64,000 nucleotides of DNA, taken from contig JBLHKS010000009.1 in assembly GCA_047620505.1 (NCBI GenBank), forward strand, positions 1 to 64,000. The letters run 5' to 3'. Positions within the stretch are counted from its first letter, which is position 1. Every line of letters starts with the position of its first letter. Source of the stretch: JBLHKS01 sp047620505 (GTDB taxonomy: Bacteria; Verrucomicrobiota; Verrucomicrobiia; Verrucomicrobiales; DEV007). A program made the translations under genes and the position numbers. The notes beneath the pieces are model-generated. The model did not search any database. It was not told the origin of the DNA and saw only the letters and a list, made by a program, of their open reading frames with translations. This document shows positions 33,756 through 41,734 of the stretch, one piece after another.

Positions 33756-34328
33756 CTATGAGGGAGCCGTGATCGTGACCTCGATCCAGTTCGACACGAT
33801 TTGAAACAACTTCACGTCGCGCATCGATTTCGGCTTCTTAAGGGTCGGGAGTTGCATCCCACCCTTGTCGTTTCCGCCGTATTTGTAGACGCCGCGAATC
33901 CGATAAACGCCTGGCTTGAATTCGAAGCGATGGCCCGGACCGCCGATCCAGCCGTTCGAGATATCCTGAACCGCGTCCGGCTCTAACATCACCACATCTT
34001 TCGCCCAATCGGCATTGTAGAGAACGCAGCGCCCTATCCTACGGGCTTCGATCGTTTTCCAGCCGTCCACCGTTTTGACTTCGACCTTGTAGAAAACGTA
34101 GGGCTCGCGCCAACCGACTTCGGAGCCATCGCTTGGCATCACGATCGGGACAAATTCTTCTGAGCGATTCTGAATCGAGAATCCGACTTTGATATCGGCT
34201 GGATTCCGAAGGGTCACTTCCGATTTCAGCTCAGCCGTCATTTTGAGCGCCGGTTCGTCATCCCCGCCAGCAGGACGCCGATGCCGACAAAAAAGAATAC
34301 GATAGCGGTTTTCGTATCCGAAGGACAC
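33756..34328 (-). CDS. Hypothetical protein, beta-rich; signal segment possibly frameshifted
   Basis: 190 codons from GTG, 23 bp after the PhoD gene. The body (MTAELKSEVTLRNPADIKV, then VSNWIEVTITAPS) looks like a beta-sandwich that modifies how a secreted protein is presented; no family recognised. The first 29 residues (SFGYENRYRILFCRHRRP...) do not look like protein, while the next frame over the same DNA reads TKTAIVFFFVGIGVLLAG, a good membrane or signal segment, and stops just after the body's first Met. A one-base shift in the GGGG run near 34261-34266 would join them. It may thus be a pseudogene, a sequencing error, or start at the internal ATG (complement of 34239-34241). Confidence 0.5.
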   Translation of the reverse strand: MSFGYENRYRILFCRHRRPAGGDDEPALKMTAELKSEVTLRNPADIKVGFSIQNRSEEFVPIVMPSDGSEVGWREPYVFYKVEVKTVDGWKTIEARRIGRCVLYNADWAKDVVMLEPDAVQDISNGWIGGPGHRFEFKPGVYRIRGVYKYGGNDKGGMQLPTLKKPKSMRDVKLFQIVSNWIEVTITAPS

Positions 34329-34351
34329 AGCCAGGCCGCGCTGCCTCTTGG

Positions 34352-35812
34352 CTATTCGACAACGCTCTCGAACGCCACCTTGCCGTGAACCGAGTGAAAC
34401 TGAAACGTCAGTCGCGGCTTAGCATCGATTCGCTCGACCGTCCCTGAAAGGTAGCCGCCCTGGACCCGCAGGAACTGGTGAAAGTCCTCGCGGTAATCGC
34501 TCTGGCTCCAGCCGCCGGCATGTTCGTTGCTCGCCGGACCACACGAATACTCGCGGAGCTTCGTCACCGGATCGATCGAGTGGTACTGCCAGTGCCGATC
34601 GCCGCAAACCACGACCATCCGTTCTTGCGAGGCCAGAAATTCCCGCACGAGCTTGCCTTCGTGCTGAAAATTGCTGTTCGAGTGATTGTCCTGCTTGCCG
34701 CCGCGATCCGGCCCGACAATCGGCGTCGGCGAAAACAAAATGCGGAATGTCGCATCGCTCTCAGCGACCGTTTTCTTCAGCCAGGCCATTTGCTCCGCTC
34801 CCCAGATGGTTTTGTCAGGGCCATCCGGATCGGGATTCGGGCTGCGGAAGTCGCGACCTTCGACTAACCAAATTTGAAGGTCCTTTCCCCACCGAAACGT
34901 CCGATAAGTCTTCTCGCGCTGAGGCGTCTGGTCCTTGAAAATCCGGATCCCGTCGTCCCACGTGAACGAGCCCATCTTCGGCTTCATCGTCGACCAGCAA
35001 TCGTTCGTCAACGTGTCGTGATCGTCCTTGATGAAGTAGCTCGGAACCTGACGATGAAAATCGACATTCGTCGGCCGGCTGTAGGTTCGCTGCCAATGCC
35101 AGTTGGCCAGATCGACACTTTTCGCATGCGAATCGTAATAGACGATGTCACCGGTGTGAACGAAAAAGTCGGGTCTCGTTTTGGCGAGCATCGTGGGATA
35201 TATCTGGAAACCGAAATCTTCGATGTCCTGATCCCAGAACGCTTGCCCGGTCGAAACCGTGAACACAACCTTCGAATCCTCATCGTCCGCCGCCGGTGCA
35301 GTTTTGAATCCGCCTTCGAGAGTCGACCCAGCAGTTGCTGAGCGCGTTTGGACTTTCATTTCGTATACCGTGCTGGGTTCCAAACCGTCAATCAAGATCT
35401 GCCGAATGAAATCGGCCTTCGGATCAACTGCGCCCCACGCCGTCTCGCTCCAATCGTCAGATCCATCCTCCGTTCGATAAAGCACTCGAGTTTCGCCCTC
35501 GGCTCCCGGAGCGCCATAGCGGATGTCCTCAAACCCCTTGCCCTCGGGCCAGCGAATCTCTTTGGGATCCACTTTCTTCTTCGGCCGCTTGAAACCATCC
35601 GGCGTCAGTTCCGAGCCGTCAGCCGCAACGAAAGTCGGCATGATTCCGTCCTTGTAGGAATTCGGCTCGACATTTTTCGTAATTCGGGTCCAGATGATTG
35701 CGCTGTCAGTCGTAACTTCGCCGATCTTGAAGCCTGTAGCCTGATGTGCATCGGCGTGAAGCGGCGCGAAACTCAGCGCCGCGAAAATGATCAGATTTCT
35801 CGCGAATTTCAT
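34352..35812 (-). CDS. PhoD-like alkaline phosphatase/phosphodiesterase
   Basis: Secreted metallophosphatase, 486 residues from ATG at complement 35810-35812, which gives a signal peptide (MKFARNLIIFAALSFAPLHADA). An N-terminal fibronectin-like domain (TGFKIGEVTTDSAIIWTRI, about 25) precedes the catalytic domain: DFFVHTGDIVYYD (about 217), YFIKDDHDTLTNDCW (about 252), LVEGRDFRSPN (about 313), IVVVCGDRHWQYHSID-type segment (about 418, here MVVVCGDRHW) and EYSCGPASNEH. PhoD enzymes bind Fe/Ca and release phosphate from mono- and diesters, but many PVC homologues are of untested substrate. It is divergent from the sulfatase with only 36 bp between start codons. Confidence 0.85.
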   Translation of the reverse strand: MKFARNLIIFAALSFAPLHADAHQATGFKIGEVTTDSAIIWTRITKNVEPNSYKDGIMPTFVAADGSELTPDGFKRPKKKVDPKEIRWPEGKGFEDIRYGAPGAEGETRVLYRTEDGSDDWSETAWGAVDPKADFIRQILIDGLEPSTVYEMKVQTRSATAGSTLEGGFKTAPAADDEDSKVVFTVSTGQAFWDQDIEDFGFQIYPTMLAKTRPDFFVHTGDIVYYDSHAKSVDLANWHWQRTYSRPTNVDFHRQVPSYFIKDDHDTLTNDCWSTMKPKMGSFTWDDGIRIFKDQTPQREKTYRTFRWGKDLQIWLVEGRDFRSPNPDPDGPDKTIWGAEQMAWLKKTVAESDATFRILFSPTPIVGPDRGGKQDNHSNSNFQHEGKLVREFLASQERMVVVCGDRHWQYHSIDPVTKLREYSCGPASNEHAGGWSQSDYREDFHQFLRVQGGYLSGTVERIDAKPRLTFQFHSVHGKVAFESVVE

Positions 35813-35848
35813 GGATGGAAACCGAGCGCTCGCTTCGTGATCTGTCCA

Positions 35849-37348
35849 ATGAAACGACTCCTCCAATTCGCGGTTGCGCTTTTCGGCTTATCTTCGGCAT
35901 TCGCCCAAGATGCCGATCGGAAAATGAACGTGCTCTTCATCATTTCCGATGACCTGACCTACACCGCTCTCTCCTGCTACGGAAACGAAGTCTGCCAGAC
36001 TCCAAACATCGACGCCATCGCCGCCAAAGGAACGCGCTTCACTCGGGCCTTTTGCCAGGGAACCTACTGCGGGCCTTCGCGAGCTTCGTTCATGTCCGGA
36101 TACTATCCACATGCGACCGGCCAGCTCGGCTATAAGAATATGCGGCCGCAGATCGGCGACCGGGTCACTTGGAGCCAGCATTTCAAGAACAACGGCTATT
36201 ATGCAGCGCGGGTCAGCAAAATTTATCACATGGGCGTTCCCGGAGGCGTCGAGATTGGCGGCGATGGCCGCGACCACAACAGTTACAACGGAGCAGACGA
36301 CGAACATTCCTGGACTGAGCGCTTCAATACTCCTGGGCCGGAGTGGAAGGCGAAGGGCGAAGGTGAAACGCTTGAAGGAAATCCTGACGGCAAAAGGCCG
36401 GTTGTCGGCGGCAACACGTTTGTCGTTGTCGAGGCCGAAGGCGACGATCTCGTCCACGCGGACGGCAAGGCGGCGGCAAAAGCGGTGGAGCTGATCCACG
36501 CCCACAAAGACAAGCCGTTCTGGCTTGGAGTCGGGTTCGTCCGCCCGCACGTTCCGTTCGTCGCGCCGAAGAATTATTACGAGCCGTTTCTTCCTTATGA
36601 TAAAATGGTACTCCCGCCGAAGATCGAAGGCGACTGGGACGACATTCCGAAAGCTGGAATCAACTATAAAACCAGCGTGAACATGAAAATGGACATCCGG
36701 CGGCAGAAAAAGGCTGTTGGCGGCTATTATGCTTCGGTTGCCTACATGGATGCCCAGGTTGGAAAAGTCATGACGGCGCTGAAGGAAGCTGGGCTCGAAG
36801 ATAATACGATTGTGATCTTCACGAGCGATCACGGCTACCACCTGGGCGAGCACGATTTCTGGGCGAAAGTGAGTTTGCGCGACGAGTCGTCAGGCGTGCC
36901 GCTGATCATCAGCGTTCCAGGCAAGAAGCCGGCGGTCTGCGATTCGTTTGTCGAGCTGTTAGACCTTTACCCGACGCTTGCGAGCCTGTGCAGTCTCGAA
37001 GTTCCAAAACAGATTCAAGGAAAAGACATTTCGCCGATGCTCGATGACCCGGCTCACTCGGTTCGCAAAGCCGCGTTCAGCACGGCTCCTTCGCGAAAGG
37101 GTTTTCTCCTTCGCGAAGAGAAATTCGCCTACATTCAATACGGCGAAGACGCGGCAGGCGGGATTGAACTCTTCGATATGGCGAAGGATCCGGAGCAGTA
37201 CACGAATCTGGTGGAGAATCCGGAGTACGCGGCTGTCGTCGATGAGTTTCGAGCGAAGATGACGGCGAAGCTCGCCGAAGTTCGAACCAACGACCTCGGC
37301 ATCGATTACAAGGCGCGGCCTGCGCCGAAAAAGAAGAAAAAGAGCTGA
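35849..37348 (+). CDS. Secreted sulfatase (iduronate-2-sulfatase-like)
   Basis: 499 residues from ATG 35849, which gives a signal peptide (MKRLLQFAVALFGLSSAFA); the upstream open frame is antisense to phoD. Sulfatase features: metal site VLFIISDDLT (about 29), formylglycine motif CGPSRASFMSGYYPHATG (about 75, Cys to be converted), PFWLGVGFVRPHVPF (about 228), and FTSDHGYHLGEHDFWAK (about 325). The motif is Cys-Gly-Pro-Ser-Arg, as in iduronate-2-sulfatase-like enzymes. It would desulfate a polysaccharide in the periplasm; no maturase gene is in the window. The C-terminus is a run of lysines. Its stop overlaps the next start (TGATG). Confidence 0.9.
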   Translation: MKRLLQFAVALFGLSSAFAQDADRKMNVLFIISDDLTYTALSCYGNEVCQTPNIDAIAAKGTRFTRAFCQGTYCGPSRASFMSGYYPHATGQLGYKNMRPQIGDRVTWSQHFKNNGYYAARVSKIYHMGVPGGVEIGGDGRDHNSYNGADDEHSWTERFNTPGPEWKAKGEGETLEGNPDGKRPVVGGNTFVVVEAEGDDLVHADGKAAAKAVELIHAHKDKPFWLGVGFVRPHVPFVAPKNYYEPFLPYDKMVLPPKIEGDWDDIPKAGINYKTSVNMKMDIRRQKKAVGGYYASVAYMDAQVGKVMTALKEAGLEDNTIVIFTSDHGYHLGEHDFWAKVSLRDESSGVPLIISVPGKKPAVCDSFVELLDLYPTLASLCSLEVPKQIQGKDISPMLDDPAHSVRKAAFSTAPSRKGFLLREEKFAYIQYGEDAAGGIELFDMAKDPEQYTNLVENPEYAAVVDEFRAKMTAKLAEVRTNDLGIDYKARPAPKKKKKS

Positions 37349-39678
37349 TGCTGGCCGAGGCCCAGGCCTGCATCGTGCTGCTCGGGTCGCCGGTTGTGGG
37401 CCTGCTGGAAACCCATTGCTTCGGCTGCCACGACGACGTCACGGCGAAGGGCGATCTCGATCTGACTTCGCTCGATTTCGGGCTGACGGAGACTTGGATC
37501 AAGATCCACGATCGTGTCAAAGCGGGCGAAATGCCGCCGCCTGACAAGGCCAAAAACTTCAGCGACGCGGACCGGCAGCTGCTGGTTTCGAAACTCGGCG
37601 ATGCGCTCCTGAAATTGGACCAAGCGGACGTCGAGGCGAATGGCCGAGCGCCGATTCGGCGGCTGACGCGCGAGGAGTATCAAAACAACCTTCGCGATCT
37701 CCTCGGCTTGCCGAATCTCGATGTCCGCGATCGCTTGCCGGAGGATCGCAGCTCTCACGGATACACCAAAGCTGCCGAGACGCTCGACATGTCGCGAGTC
37801 CAGTTGGCTGCGTATCTCGATGCTGCGGAGGCGGCGTTACGCGAAGCGGCGGCGACAGCCAACCCGCCGGAATCGACCACGTTTCGAGCGGTCGGGACGG
37901 ACCTCTTCAGCAGCCTGAGCACGTTCGGTGGTCGCGAGGCGATGTTTTTCGCGAGGGACGACAAAATGGTTCCGCTCAAGAAGGCGGACCAGCCGGATCC
38001 AGATCTGGAACTCGCGATTTTCCGCTCGGCGACCTGGCCCTACTACGGTTATCCGCGTGGATTCCGCGCGAAGCACGACGGCGAGTATCGGGTCCGGTTT
38101 TCCGCGCGCGCTGTGCGCCAGGTCCAAGATTTCCGGCTCGTCCCGGCGGACAAGCCGCTTGCGATGACCTTTCGCGCGCGCCAGCCGTCTGGCCCCGACG
38201 TTTCCGGCGATGTCCGCTCGACTGGGGGCTGGGCGGACATCCTGCCCGAGCAACAAGAATTCGAGACGACGGTTCTTCTCAAAGCGGGCGAGACATTCGA
38301 GTACAGCCTGCTCGGCCTGCCCGTTCCGCATCCGATCACGAGTCACGGCGGCCCACTTTACTACGATTTCCCGCCGATGCCGGAAGACGGGCATCCGGGC
38401 GTTGCAATTCAGTGGCTCGAAGTCGAAGGCCCGCTCGCGCCGCCGCCAGCGCATGAATTGTTGTTCGGTGAGGAAGACGCCGAAAAGCTTTTCCGGCGAT
38501 TTGCCCGGCTCGCGGCGCGCGGGCCGATTCCAGAGGAGGCTCACGCAAGATTTCTCGATCTGATCCAAGCGGAATTGAGCGAGGGAACGGATTTCCAGGA
38601 AGCGATGATCAAGGGCTATCAGGCTTTCCTCTGCTCTGGCCATTTTCTCTACCTTGAGACCTCCGACACCGCCTCGCGACTCTCGCACTTCCTCTGGAAT
38701 TCGCGCCCGGACGACCCGTTGCCGAGCTTCGACGACATGATCGCTGACCCGCGTTTCGAGCGCTTTGTCAGGAATTTCACCGAAGAGTGGCTCGACCTTC
38801 GTGAGCTCCGCCGCGACCTGCCCGACATCCGGCTCTACCCGGAATATCGGAAGGACGACTACCTCGTTGAATCGATGGAGCGCGAGACGCGGGCGCTTTT
38901 CACGGCGATGATTCGGGAGGATTTGCCGGTAACGACTCTGGTGGATTCGGGCTTCGTTTTCGCGAACGACAAGCTGACGAGCCACTACGATTTGCCGCCC
39001 GTCGACGGCTCGGCGATGCGGAAAGTCGAGCTTCCGGATTCGAGCCCGTACGGCGGGCTGTTGACGCAGGCCTCGATCCTCAAAGTCACCTCGAACGGAA
39101 CCTCAACGTCGCCCGTGATCCGGGGTGCCTGGGTCATGGAAAAACTCCTCGGCGACCCGCCGCCTCCGCCTCCGAAAACCGTCCCCGCGATCGAACCCGA
39201 CCTGCGCGGCGCGACGACGATCCAGCAGGTGCTGGCGCAACACACGGCGGACGAAAGCTGCGCGAACTGCCACGCGCGGTTCGATCCGGTCGGCTTCGCG
39301 CTGGAGAATTTCGACATCATGGGAGCTTGGCGCGAGCGCTATCGGAGTCTGGAGACGGGCGAAAAAATCACTGGGATCGATCGCGCAGGCCACGCCTTCG
39401 AATTTCGCATCGGCCTGCCTGTCGAACCCGCCGGCAAACTGAGAACGGGCGAGTCGTTCGCGGACATCCGCGAACTGAAAACGGTTCTTGTTTCGAAGCC
39501 GCGTCAGCTCGCGCGCAACCTGCTTCATCAATTCACGCTCTACGGAACGGGAACGCCGGTCCGCTTTTCCGACCGGCCCGAGATCGAGACGATTCTCGAC
39601 GCCTGCGAGCCGGACGGGTATGGCGTTCGAGACTTGCTTCGCGAGTTCGTCGAGAGTTCCGTTTTTGCTGGCTCATGA
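37348..39678 (+). CDS. DUF1592/DUF1588/DUF1585 planctomycete-type cytochrome-like protein, copy 1
   Basis: 776 residues. A CxxCH haem motif lies near the N-terminus (THCFGCHDD, about 24) and a second CxxCH in the C-terminal region (SCANCHARFDPVGFALENFD, about 636). Domain order follows the family: DUF1587 (RRLTREEYQNNLRDLLGL, about 107), DUF1595, DUF1592 (SRLSHFLWNSRPDDPLPS, about 443), DUF1588 (YGGLLTQASILKVTSNGTSTSPVIRGAWVMEKLLG, about 566) and DUF1585 at the end. The signal peptide is poor (MLAEAQACIVLLG), perhaps because translation is coupled to the sulfatase. It is followed by a DUF1552 gene overlapping by 4 bp (ATGA). Likely periplasmic electron-transfer or degradation complex; reaction unknown. 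Confidence 0.87.
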   Translation: MLAEAQACIVLLGSPVVGLLETHCFGCHDDVTAKGDLDLTSLDFGLTETWIKIHDRVKAGEMPPPDKAKNFSDADRQLLVSKLGDALLKLDQADVEANGRAPIRRLTREEYQNNLRDLLGLPNLDVRDRLPEDRSSHGYTKAAETLDMSRVQLAAYLDAAEAALREAAATANPPESTTFRAVGTDLFSSLSTFGGREAMFFARDDKMVPLKKADQPDPDLELAIFRSATWPYYGYPRGFRAKHDGEYRVRFSARAVRQVQDFRLVPADKPLAMTFRARQPSGPDVSGDVRSTGGWADILPEQQEFETTVLLKAGETFEYSLLGLPVPHPITSHGGPLYYDFPPMPEDGHPGVAIQWLEVEGPLAPPPAHELLFGEEDAEKLFRRFARLAARGPIPEEAHARFLDLIQAELSEGTDFQEAMIKGYQAFLCSGHFLYLETSDTASRLSHFLWNSRPDDPLPSFDDMIADPRFERFVRNFTEEWLDLRELRRDLPDIRLYPEYRKDDYLVESMERETRALFTAMIREDLPVTTLVDSGFVFANDKLTSHYDLPPVDGSAMRKVELPDSSPYGGLLTQASILKVTSNGTSTSPVIRGAWVMEKLLGDPPPPPPKTVPAIEPDLRGATTIQQVLAQHTADESCANCHARFDPVGFALENFDIMGAWRERYRSLETGEKITGIDRAGHAFEFRIGLPVEPAGKLRTGESFADIRELKTVLVSKPRQLARNLLHQFTLYGTGTPVRFSDRPEIETILDACEPDGYGVRDLLREFVESSVFAGS

Positions 39679-40940
39679 ACCTTCGCTCCAAACCAATCGA
39701 ACGTCGCCGCTTCCTGCGTGGACTCGGCGTTGGCTTAGCTTTGCCGGCGCTCGAATGCATGGGCCAGACTGCCCCGCCGAAGCGGATGCTCGTGATTTCC
39801 AACAACCTCGGGGTGTTGCCGAAACCGTTTTTTCCCACAAACGCTGGAGCTGGGTTTACGCTATCGCCCTACCTCGGTCAGCTGAGCGGCTTTCGCGATG
39901 ATTTCACGATCTTCAGCGGCCTTTCGCATCCTGCGGTCGTGGGCGGGCACTCGACTGAAAACTGTTTTCTGACAGCGGCGAAAGACCCGACCGGCAGCGG
40001 ATTTCGAAACACGATTTCGCTCGATCAGCTTGCGGTCGAGCATCTCGGGCAGCAGACGCGATTTCCGACGCTGAATCTCGGCGTCAACATCGACAAAGCG
40101 AACCGTAGTCTTTCGTGGACACGCGACGGAGCGCTGCTCCCGGCTGAGGACAGTCCGTCAGCGCTGTTTCGCCGGATGTTCGTCCAGGGCGACGACGCGG
40201 AGGTCGAGCGCCGGCTGCATCAGCTCGAACAACGCGGCAGCATCCTCGATGCGGTAGACGAGGACATGCGCCAGTTCAGCAAGCGGCTCGGAACGGCGGA
40301 TCGCGAGCGGCTCGATCAATATTTTACGTCTGTCAGGGAGCTGGAGGCCCGGCTCGAAATCGCCAGCGAATGGGAACGCAAGCCGAAGCCGAAAACGGAC
40401 CGCGAGCCGCCCGAAGACATCCCTGATAGAGCCAGATTTTTCGACAAATTCGAGCTGATGCTTTCGATGGCGCGGCTGGCGCTGGAGAGCGATTCAACCC
40501 GGATCGTCACGCTGATGGTGGACGCGTTTGCGACTCCGGTTTTCGAGATCGGTGAGGACGAGCGCTCGCACACCGGCTACCACAGTCTTAGCCATCATGG
40601 TCAGGCCGAAGCGTCGCTCGCGCAGCTGGAAAAAGTCGATCGCCGCCAGATGGGCTTGCTCCAGCAGCTGCTGACGGATCTCGCGGCCAGGGATCGGCTG
40701 CTGGACAGCACGATGGTTCTCTACGGCTCAAACATGGGCGACGCGAACACGCACGAAAACACGAACCTTCCCATTTTGCTCGCCGGTGGCGGGTTCGAGC
40801 ACGGCCAGCACCTCGCGTTCGATCGCGACCGCAACACGCCACTCTGCAATCTCTTCGTTTCGATGCTTCAAAATCTCGGCGTCGAGGCCGAGGCGTTTGG
40901 CTCGTCTGAAAGCACGCTGACCGGATTCGAGACTGCGTGA
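39675..40940 (+). CDS. DUF1552 domain secreted protein, copy 1
   Basis: 421 residues from ATG 39675. A Tat-type signal (IERRRFLRGLGVGLALPALE, about 8-27) is followed by the DUF1552 body: GGHSTENCFLTAAKDPTGSGFRNTISLDQLA (about 92), TLNLGVNI, LDQYFTSVRELEARL (about 214), LALESDSTRIVTLMVD (about 268), YHSLSHHG (about 303), and LLAGGGFEHGQHLAFDRDRNTPLCNLFVSML (about 370). Function is unknown. The family is nearly always adjacent to DUF1592-type proteins, as here, suggesting an obligate partner. Holds one exact palindrome (QQLL). Confidence 0.87.
   Translation: MNLRSKPIERRRFLRGLGVGLALPALECMGQTAPPKRMLVISNNLGVLPKPFFPTNAGAGFTLSPYLGQLSGFRDDFTIFSGLSHPAVVGGHSTENCFLTAAKDPTGSGFRNTISLDQLAVEHLGQQTRFPTLNLGVNIDKANRSLSWTRDGALLPAEDSPSALFRRMFVQGDDAEVERRLHQLEQRGSILDAVDEDMRQFSKRLGTADRERLDQYFTSVRELEARLEIASEWERKPKPKTDREPPEDIPDRARFFDKFELMLSMARLALESDSTRIVTLMVDAFATPVFEIGEDERSHTGYHSLSHHGQAEASLAQLEKVDRRQMGLLQQLLTDLAARDRLLDSTMVLYGSNMGDANTHENTNLPILLAGGGFEHGQHLAFDRDRNTPLCNLFVSMLQNLGVEAEAFGSSESTLTGFETA
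40662..40673. repeat. CAGCAGCTGCTG palindrome, copy 9
   Basis: Exact copy flanked C...A in the first DUF1552 gene, read as QQLL. A centre variant (CAGCA-GG-TGCTG) is in the preceding gene at 39223-39234. Confidence 0.9.
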
Positions 40941-40941
40941 A

Positions 40942-41346
40942 TCACGCGATTCGGTTCATTTTTCGATGTTTCAATTCCGCTTTGATTTCAGCACCGCGGA
41001 CCCGGTTAGGCCCAAACAAGCGTGGGCTCCGAAAGAGCGCCATCAAACCGAATATTCCGATGACCGCCTGAATGATTCCGGATGCGGGACTTCCTGACGC
41101 GAGGCCGACGAGCAACGGAAGGAAACACAGAAAGGAAAAGATGATTCCCAAGACCCGTCCCCAAGTTGTCCGAACGATTAAGCCGACTGCGATGAGGATC
41201 GAAAATGCAGCGATGCCTCCTACGATTCCTGCGGTGATCAAATCAAACTCGACGCGCGGTTCGTCTGTGGGGATCCCAATCCGCAGGGTCGAATCGCGTT
41301 CGCTGACATGGACACAAAACAGCTGACGGCTTTCCGCAACGATCAC
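40942..41346 (-). CDS. Small membrane protein of unknown function, possibly part of a decayed gene
   Basis: 134 codons from GTG. Three membrane helices are clear: DLITAGIVGGIAAFSILIAVGLIV (about 35-58), GRVLGIIFSFLCFLPLLVGLA (about 63-83) and GIIQAVIGIFGLMALF (about 89-104), followed by a basic tail. The first 30 residues look less protein-like. Directly upstream on the same strand is a fragment ending in a NPYAAPATD motif, which in PVC genomes typically forms the cytoplasmic N-terminus of small multi-spanning membrane proteins. The two may once have been one gene. It converges on the DUF1552 gene with a 1-bp gap. Confidence 0.45.
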   Translation of the reverse strand: MIVAESRQLFCVHVSERDSTLRIGIPTDEPRVEFDLITAGIVGGIAAFSILIAVGLIVRTTWGRVLGIIFSFLCFLPLLVGLASGSPASGIIQAVIGIFGLMALFRSPRLFGPNRVRGAEIKAELKHRKMNRIA

Positions 41347-41359
41347 AAAAACGTGATCG
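41340..41359. repeat. Inverted repeat at the junction of two small minus-strand frames
   Basis: CGATCAC (41340-41346) pairs with GTGATCG (41353-41359) across a 6-nt A-rich loop. It sits exactly where the upstream NPYAAP fragment stops and the membrane-protein frame begins. It may be a hairpin or the scar of the event that split the gene. Confidence 0.5.
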
Positions 41360-41361
41360 CG

Positions 41362-41559
41362 TTAGTGGTGATTTGCATTTTTTCCACAATCGGAAACTTC
41401 ATGGCTTTGGCCTTTGCTTTGAATTGGATCCGTGGCTGGCGCGGCGTAGGGATTGGGCTCTGGTTCGGGGTCCGAATTTTGCGGAAGGGGCGGCGGCGAT
41501 TGATCCATTTCAGAGTTATGATCACTTTGCTCGACGCGATCAAGTTTTGATTTGGACAT
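41362..41559 (-). pseudogene. Fragment with a Pro-rich NPYAAP motif, probable decayed N-terminus
   Basis: From an ATG at complement 41557-41559: MSKSKLDRVEQ, then MDQSPPPLPQNSDPEPEPNP and YAAPATD. The Pro/Glu-rich stretch ending in NPYAAP is characteristic of PVC membrane proteins whose transmembrane domain follows. Here the frame instead ends after about 30 more residues (SDCGKNANHH), and the transmembrane part is found in another frame just downstream. I read it as a frameshifted gene; two separate small genes are the alternative. The remaining stretch to 41734 shows nothing else. Confidence 0.4.
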
Positions 41560-41734
41560 CGGCCGTTGTTTTCCTGTATTCTCAATTCGCAATGCTTGGA
41601 GCGATCATGGAAGCGGTCCCAAAACCAAACTGGTCTGTAGACGACACCCGCGTCTACGAAGTCCTGAGAGACGAAGATTGAAGGTCGGCATTTTCAAAAC
41701 GCGACTTGAGATTGGCGAGTTCGGCGGTTGAAGT

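Noticed and set aside
300..34267. A shared 14-mer TTCGTCATCCCCGC (complement of 301-314 and at 34254-34267) as a possible REP-like repeat
   Set aside because: Only two copies were seen, flanks diverge quickly, and several chance 14-mer matches are expected in 64 kb.
41373..41681. A 102-codon plus-strand frame upstream of DUF1592-type copy 2
   Set aside because: It is mostly antisense to the Pro-rich NPYAAP fragment and lacks a signal, domain or ribosome site.
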